Of a stretch of 9,516 nucleotides of DNA, positions 6,350-9,516 are shown piece after piece (the first letter of the stretch is position 1; each line of letters starts with the position of its first letter). Below the pieces are notes generated by a model. It saw only the letters and a list, made by a program, of their open reading frames with translations, made no database searches and was not told the DNA's origin. Both the position numbers and the translations under genes were made by a program. The DNA is from an uncultured Methylophilaceae bacterium (GTDB lineage Bacteria > Pseudomonadota > Gammaproteobacteria > Burkholderiales > Methylophilaceae): NCBI GenBank assembly GCA_938084195.1, contig CALKDJ010000025.1:1-9516 (forward strand), read 5' to 3'.

Positions 6350-7209
6350 TGACAAAAATTAAAAACAATTTTTATTTTTTTGGTTTTGGGAATATGGCTC
6401 AGGCTATTTATCAAAGGATGAATAGAAGAGCGTATAACAACATTTTTATTATTGAAAAAAGTAAAAAAAGAATAAATGAAATCAATAATATATATGATAA
6501 TTTTAATGTTAAACATTATAAAAATACTAAAATAATTAACAATTTAAGTGATTCTAAAATTACGTATTTTGATACTATTTTATTAGCAGTTAAACCTAGC
6601 GATATGAAGTCAGTATGCGTCCAATTAAAACCTTTAATAAAAGAGGAGCCTCTTATAATTTCAATTGCTGCAGGCATTGGTTCTTTAACGATTAAAAAAT
6701 ATTTAGATAACAGCTCTTACTATAAACTCGCAAGAGCTATGCCAAATTTATGTGCAAAAAAGGGTATGGCAATCACTGGTCTTTTTGGAGATCCTAACTG
6801 TTATGGGGAAAATGGGGGCAAAATGTTGGGTAAGGATGTTTCAAAAATTTTCAGTAAAATTGGAAAAGTTTTATGGGTCAAAAAGGAATCAGATCTTGAT
6901 TCTGTAACAGCAATATCAGGCAGTGGTCCAGCTTACATTTATTACATCATGAACGCAATGATTGATGCTGCTGAAGAACTTGGTCTAGAAAGAAATAATG
7001 CACAAAAATTAGTAGCTCAAACTATTATCGGAGCTGGTGAAACTGGAAAAGATATTAATAATCTTAAAAATGAAATCGTTAAGGTCTCCTCAAAAGGGGG
7101 AACCACTGAAAAAGCGATTGATGTTTTCAAACAAAAAAAATTAGATGCAGTTATTAAGCAGGCGATTAAATCTGCGCATAAAAGATCTAAAGAACTAAGT
7201 AAGCAATAA
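6349..7209 (+). CDS. proC: Pyrroline-5-carboxylate reductase
   Basis: This enzyme reduces 1-pyrroline-5-carboxylate to proline with NAD(P)H, the final step of proline synthesis. The 286 residues begin with a Rossmann dinucleotide-binding strand-loop [11 protein letters not shown] (10-20). They continue through ILLAVKP (77-83), [10 protein letters not shown] (104-113), the RAMPN motif (129-133, followed by LCAKKGM instead of the common P-rich stretch) and the substrate-site block [11 protein letters not shown] (189-199). The C-terminal block is [12 protein letters not shown] (246-257). Length is slightly above the usual 265-275 because of extra residues at about 35-75 and 147-160. The start codon overlaps the yggS stop by one base, so translation is probably coupled. 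The N-terminal 70 residues are unusually rich in Asn, Lys and Ile, in keeping with the base composition. Confidence 0.95.
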   Translation: MTKIKNNFYFFGFGNMAQAIYQRMNRRAYNNIFIIEKSKKRINEINNIYDNFNVKHYKNTKIINNLSDSKITYFDTILLAVKPSDMKSVCVQLKPLIKEEPLIISIAAGIGSLTIKKYLDNSSYYKLARAMPNLCAKKGMAITGLFGDPNCYGENGGKMLGKDVSKIFSKIGKVLWVKKESDLDSVTAISGSGPAYIYYIMNAMIDAAEELGLERNNAQKLVAQTIIGAGETGKDINNLKNEIVKVSSKGGTTEKAIDVFKQKKLDAVIKQAIKSAHKRSKELSKQ

Positions 7210-7214
7210 AGATT

Positions 7215-8303
7215 ATGAAAAAAAATATTGTGGTAGGTCTCTCAGGTGGTGTTGATTCCGCTGTAACTGCTTGGATTTTAAAAAATCAAGGATATAACAT
7301 CACAGCATTATTTATGAAAAATTGGGAAGATGACGATGACGATGAATATTGCTCTAGTAAACAAGATTTAATTGATGCAGTTACAGTAGCTGAAAAAATC
7401 GGTATTGATATTGAAGTAGTAAATTTTGCAAAAGAATATAAAGAAAAAGTTTTTTCATTATTTATCAATGATTTAGAGAAAGGTATTACACCAAATCCTG
7501 ATATTTTATGTAACTCAGAAATTAAATTTGATGCTTTCTTAAATCATGCTATTTCAATGGGTGCCGAAAAGATTGCCACTGGTCACTATGCAAAAGTCCA
7601 GGAAATAGATGGGTCATTTTATTTACTAAAAGGTGATGATGGGTCAAAAGATCAAAGCTATTTTCTTCATCGACTTAACCAGAATCAACTTAGTAAATCC
7701 ATCTTTCCATTAGGGTCTTTATTAAAAAAAGAAGTACGTGAAATTGCTAAAAAAAATAATCTTCATAATCACGATAGAAAAGATTCAACCGGTATATGTT
7801 TTATCGGCGAGAGACCTTTTGCAGAATTCATTAGTAAATATATAGAAAAGCAACCAGGTAAAATAATTGATGATATTGGGAATGTTTTAGGAAATCACGA
7901 GGGTTTAAATTTCTACACAATTGGTCAAAGGCAAGGACTTAAAATTGGTGGAGTTAAGTCAGGAAATGGTGAGCCATGGTTTGTTATTAAAAAAGACTTT
8001 GAAACAAATGATTTAGTTGTTGGTCAGGGTCATAATCATCCTGCTTTATTAAAAGATGGTCTTATTGCTTCTAAAATGCATTGGATAAAAGGTGTACAGC
8101 CAAAAGAAAATTGGGTGTATTCAGCAAAAACTAGATATAGGCAGCCAGATGCACCTTGTGAAATAGATAATATTAATTATGAACAAGCAACGATTATGTT
8201 TGGGCAAAAACAATGGGCAGTTACTCCAGGTCAGTCCGTTGTAGTTTATGAAAGTAATATTTGTCTTGGGGGTGGTTTTATTAAGGAAGCCATCAACCAC
8301 TAG
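7215..8303 (+). CDS. mnmA: MnmA, tRNA-specific 2-thiouridylase
   Basis: MnmA installs the 2-thio group on wobble U34 of tRNA-Lys, -Glu and -Gln, activating the base with ATP and receiving sulfur through a relay from a cysteine desulfurase. The 362 residues carry the PP-loop GLSGGVDSA (8-16), the acidic [10 protein letters not shown] stretch (37-46), [14 protein letters not shown] with catalytic Cys99 (92-105), ATGHYAK (121-127), KDQSYFL (145-151) and [10 protein letters not shown] with the second cysteine, Cys195 (191-200). They also hold the central-domain GQRQGL (237-242) and the C-terminal barrel ending LGGGFI. Cys99 and Cys195 are the expected disulfide-exchange pair, so the enzyme looks active. 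It starts 5 bases after proC and ends directly against the nadC ATG (TAGATG). Confidence 0.97.
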   Translation: MKKNIVVGLSGGVDSAVTAWILKNQGYNITALFMKNWEDDDDDEYCSSKQDLIDAVTVAEKIGIDIEVVNFAKEYKEKVFSLFINDLEKGITPNPDILCNSEIKFDAFLNHAISMGAEKIATGHYAKVQEIDGSFYLLKGDDGSKDQSYFLHRLNQNQLSKSIFPLGSLLKKEVREIAKKNNLHNHDRKDSTGICFIGERPFAEFISKYIEKQPGKIIDDIGNVLGNHEGLNFYTIGQRQGLKIGGVKSGNGEPWFVIKKDFETNDLVVGQGHNHPALLKDGLIASKMHWIKGVQPKENWVYSAKTRYRQPDAPCEIDNINYEQATIMFGQKQWAVTPGQSVVVYESNICLGGGFIKEAINH

Positions 8304-9152
8304 ATGGACATAACTAATAAAATATTTAAAGAGGCAATTGATATTAATGTTGTCTCAGCCATTGACGAAGATATAAAAAATCTAGATAAAACATCGGTTC
8401 TTATTTCATCAAAATTTAATGCTTTGGCAGAAATAAAGGCGAAAGAGAAAGGAGTTCTTTGCGGAATACCATGGGTTGAAAAAACATATAAGAAAATTGA
8501 TCCTAAATTAAAATTCACATGGTTGGTTGAAGAAGGAGGTATTTTTAAAAAAAATCAGAAAATTTGTAAGATTCATGGAAATTTTAATTCTCTGCTAACT
8601 GGAGAAAGAATAGCACTAAATTTCCTACAAACTTTATCTGCAACTGCAACCCTAACTCGAACTTTTGTAAATAAAATAAAAACAACCTCCACTATCCTTC
8701 TTGATACAAGAAAAACTCTTCCTGGACTTAGAATTGCACAAAAATATGCAGTTAAAATTGGTGGTGGGATGAATCAAAGACTTGGACTTTATGATGAAAT
8801 ATTGGTCAAAGAAAATCATATTAAATCAATTGGTAGTTTTGAAAAAACATTACAAAAAATTAATAGTAATCAAAAAATATCGAATTATCAGATTGAGGTT
8901 GAAAATATCAAACAACTTCAATTAGCTATCAATTTAGGTGCAAAAAATATTTTGTTAGATAATTTTTCTATTTCTTCAACAAAAAAAGCTGTAGAAATAA
9001 ATCAAGATTTTGCCACTTTAGAAGTTTCCGGAAATATTAATATCAATAATATTTTAGATTATGCAAAAACTGGAGTCAGTAGAATTTCTGTTGGTGCAAT
9101 TACAAAAAATATAGAAGCAATTGATTTTTCAATGATTATTGATACGATTTGA
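8304..9152 (+). CDS. nadC: Nicotinate-nucleotide pyrophosphorylase (quinolinate phosphoribosyltransferase, decarboxylating)
   Basis: NadC converts quinolinate and PRPP to nicotinate mononucleotide, CO2 and pyrophosphate, the entry of de novo NAD synthesis. The 282 residues show LTGERIALNFLQTLSATAT (98-116, Arg102), LLDTRKTLPGLRIAQKYAV (132-150, Arg136 and Lys137) and GGGMNQRLGLYDEILVKENHI (153-173, with Arg159, Lys169, Asn171 and His172). These are followed by IEVEN (197-201), NILLDNFS (215-222) and LEVSGNI (239-245). The usual GGGxNHR motif reads GGGMNQR, so the quinolinate-side His is Gln158. From memory this variant occurs in other betaproteobacterial NadC proteins, so I do not take it as loss of function. 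The ATG follows the mnmA stop with no spacer. AAGGA at 8283-8287 is too far upstream to act as a normal ribosome binding site. Confidence 0.96.
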   Translation: MDITNKIFKEAIDINVVSAIDEDIKNLDKTSVLISSKFNALAEIKAKEKGVLCGIPWVEKTYKKIDPKLKFTWLVEEGGIFKKNQKICKIHGNFNSLLTGERIALNFLQTLSATATLTRTFVNKIKTTSTILLDTRKTLPGLRIAQKYAVKIGGGMNQRLGLYDEILVKENHIKSIGSFEKTLQKINSNQKISNYQIEVENIKQLQLAINLGAKNILLDNFSISSTKKAVEINQDFATLEVSGNININNILDYAKTGVSRISVGAITKNIEAIDFSMIIDTI

Positions 9153-9162
9153 TACAGATTGC

Positions 9163-9191
9163 TTGAGGATATTGCACCAAAAGGGTATTAT
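9163..9191 (+). promoter_or_regulatory. Sigma70-type promoter for ilvI
   Basis: TTGAGG (9163-9168) and TATTAT (9186-9191) are separated by exactly 17 bases and match the -35 and -10 consensus at 4 of 6 and 5 of 6 positions. Transcription would start near 9198, giving about 21 bases of untranslated leader. This is the best promoter in the window. TGCACC in the spacer (9173-9178) resembles one half of an NtrC-type site, but the second half is not conserved, so I give it little weight. The whole gap (9153-9218) is too short for a leader-peptide attenuator. Confidence 0.6.
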
Positions 9192-9216
9192 AGTTTTTTA
9201 ATTGAATAGCCTTTTT
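9179..9216 (+). terminator. Weak hairpin with T-run just before ilvI (possible nadC terminator)
   Basis: AAAAGG (9179-9184) pairs with CCTTTT (9210-9215). One G-G mismatch separates it from a further three-base pairing, TAT (9186-9188) with ATA (9206-9208), and the loop is 17 bases. The 3' arm ends in TTTTT only two bases before the ilvI ATG. The stem has two G-C pairs and would be weak as a terminator. It overlaps the -10 and the ilvI leader, so it could instead be a leader structure or chance. Confidence 0.25.
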
Positions 9217-9218
9217 GC

Positions 9219-9516
9219 ATGAAACCTGAAATAATCACTGGCGCTGAAATCGTCATTCGTTCGCTTCAAAAAGAAAGTGTAGATTTTGTTTTTGGCTACC
9301 CCGGCGGTGCTGTCCTGAATATCTACGACGCAATCTTTAATCAAAAGCATTTTAAACATGTCTTAGTAAGGCATGAACAAGCAGCTGTTCATGCAGCTGA
9401 TGCGTTTTCTAGATCCTCTGGAAAGGTAGGAGTTGCCTTAGTTACTTCAGGTCCAGGCGCTACAAATGCAGTTACAGGGATCGCTACTGCATATATGGAC
9501 TCGGTTCCAATGGTTA
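9219..9516 (+). CDS. ilvI: Acetolactate synthase large (catalytic) subunit, IlvI/IlvB family (3' end beyond window)
   Basis: This ThDP-dependent enzyme condenses two pyruvates, or pyruvate with 2-oxobutyrate, at the first common step of valine, leucine and isoleucine synthesis. The 99 codons present cover the start of the N-terminal ThDP-binding domain: [10 protein letters not shown] (7-16), [16 protein letters not shown] (24-39), [16 protein letters not shown] (50-65, with the ThDP-activating Glu53) and [23 protein letters not shown] (75-97). By eye it is closer to E. coli IlvI than to IlvB or IlvG; other annotators may write ilvB. Full-length proteins are about 570 residues, so most of the gene is missing. 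It has its own promoter. The visible part is visibly richer in G and C, with more C-ending codons than its neighbours, as expected for a highly expressed gene. No Shine-Dalgarno sequence precedes the ATG. Confidence 0.96.
   Translation, partial: MKPEIITGAEIVIRSLQKESVDFVFGYPGGAVLNIYDAIFNQKHFKHVLVRHEQAAVHAADAFSRSSGKVGVALVTSGPGATNAVTGIATAYMDSVPMV

Noticed and set aside
6277..6516. A hydrophobic minus-strand frame of 79 codons across the yggS-proC junction, looking like a small membrane protein.
   Set aside because: The hydrophobicity comes from the reverse complement of Lys/Asn-rich codons; both plus-strand genes there are certain.
7327..7345. GATGAC-type repeat in mnmA as a microsatellite.
   Set aside because: It encodes the acidic [10 protein letters not shown] stretch that is typical of MnmA in this group of bacteria.
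8300..8518. Minus-strand frame of 72 codons opposite the start of nadC, and similar antisense frames within ribBX, pyrB and mnmA.
   Set aside because: All are antisense shadows of strongly conserved genes, with no promoter or homology signal.
1..9516. Search for mobile elements, CRISPR arrays, toxin-antitoxin pairs, tRNA or rRNA genes, or an undescribed multi-gene system.
   Set aside because: Every long frame is accounted for by a conserved housekeeping gene, and the gaps are at most about 120 bases with no repeats or RNA gene structure visible.

Overview
The window is a compact, very A+T-rich stretch of bacterial chromosome (roughly a third G+C by eye). Every gene in it is a housekeeping gene. 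It holds ten complete and two edge-truncated protein genes, with gaps of 0 to about 120 bases and many 1-17 base overlaps. Several features suggest a streamlined betaproteobacterium, possibly a Methylophilales lineage of the OM43 / 'Ca. Methylopumilus' type. These are a single LolC/E-type permease followed by LolD, a RibB fused to a degenerate RibA-like domain, the ruvX-pyrR-pyrB order, an acidic [10 protein letters not shown] stretch in MnmA and a GGGxNQR form of NadC. The taxonomic call is inference; no rRNA gene is present to confirm it.

Layout. Positions 1-1908, minus strand: the lipoprotein-release genes lolC and lolD, overlapping by 8 bases, with lolD running off the left edge. A 43-base divergent gap (1909-1951) must carry promoters for both directions. 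Positions 1952-3625, plus strand: riboflavin synthase (ribE) and the RibBX-type DHBP synthase. A 122-base gap follows, with no clear gene or terminator. Positions 3748-9152 are one long same-strand array, ruvX-pyrR-pyrB-yggS-proC-mnmA-nadC, whose largest internal gap is 41 bases. A 66-base gap with a convincing sigma70-type promoter then leads into acetolactate synthase (ilvI type), cut by the right edge.

The genes serve envelope lipoprotein sorting (LolCD), riboflavin (RibE, RibBX), pyrimidine synthesis (PyrR, PyrB), PLP homeostasis and proline (YggS, ProC), tRNA 2-thiouridine (MnmA), NAD (NadC) and branched-chain amino acids (IlvI). The large array looks like several ancestral clusters joined after loss of intervening genes: yqgE, the pyrC-type gene and pilT, common neighbours of these genes in relatives, are not here, nor are ribD and ribH beside ribE.

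I found no mobile element, CRISPR array, RNA gene, riboswitch or defence locus, and no candidate for an undescribed multi-gene system. The points most worth checking are about gene expression: a probable leaderless ribE transcript from an extended -10 promoter that overlaps the lolC promoter, the near absence of Shine-Dalgarno sequences except before the TTG-started pyrR, and a ruvX start codon in the loop of a perfect AT-rich hairpin. Among the proteins, note the catalytically degenerate RibA-like domain and the His-to-Gln change in NadC.
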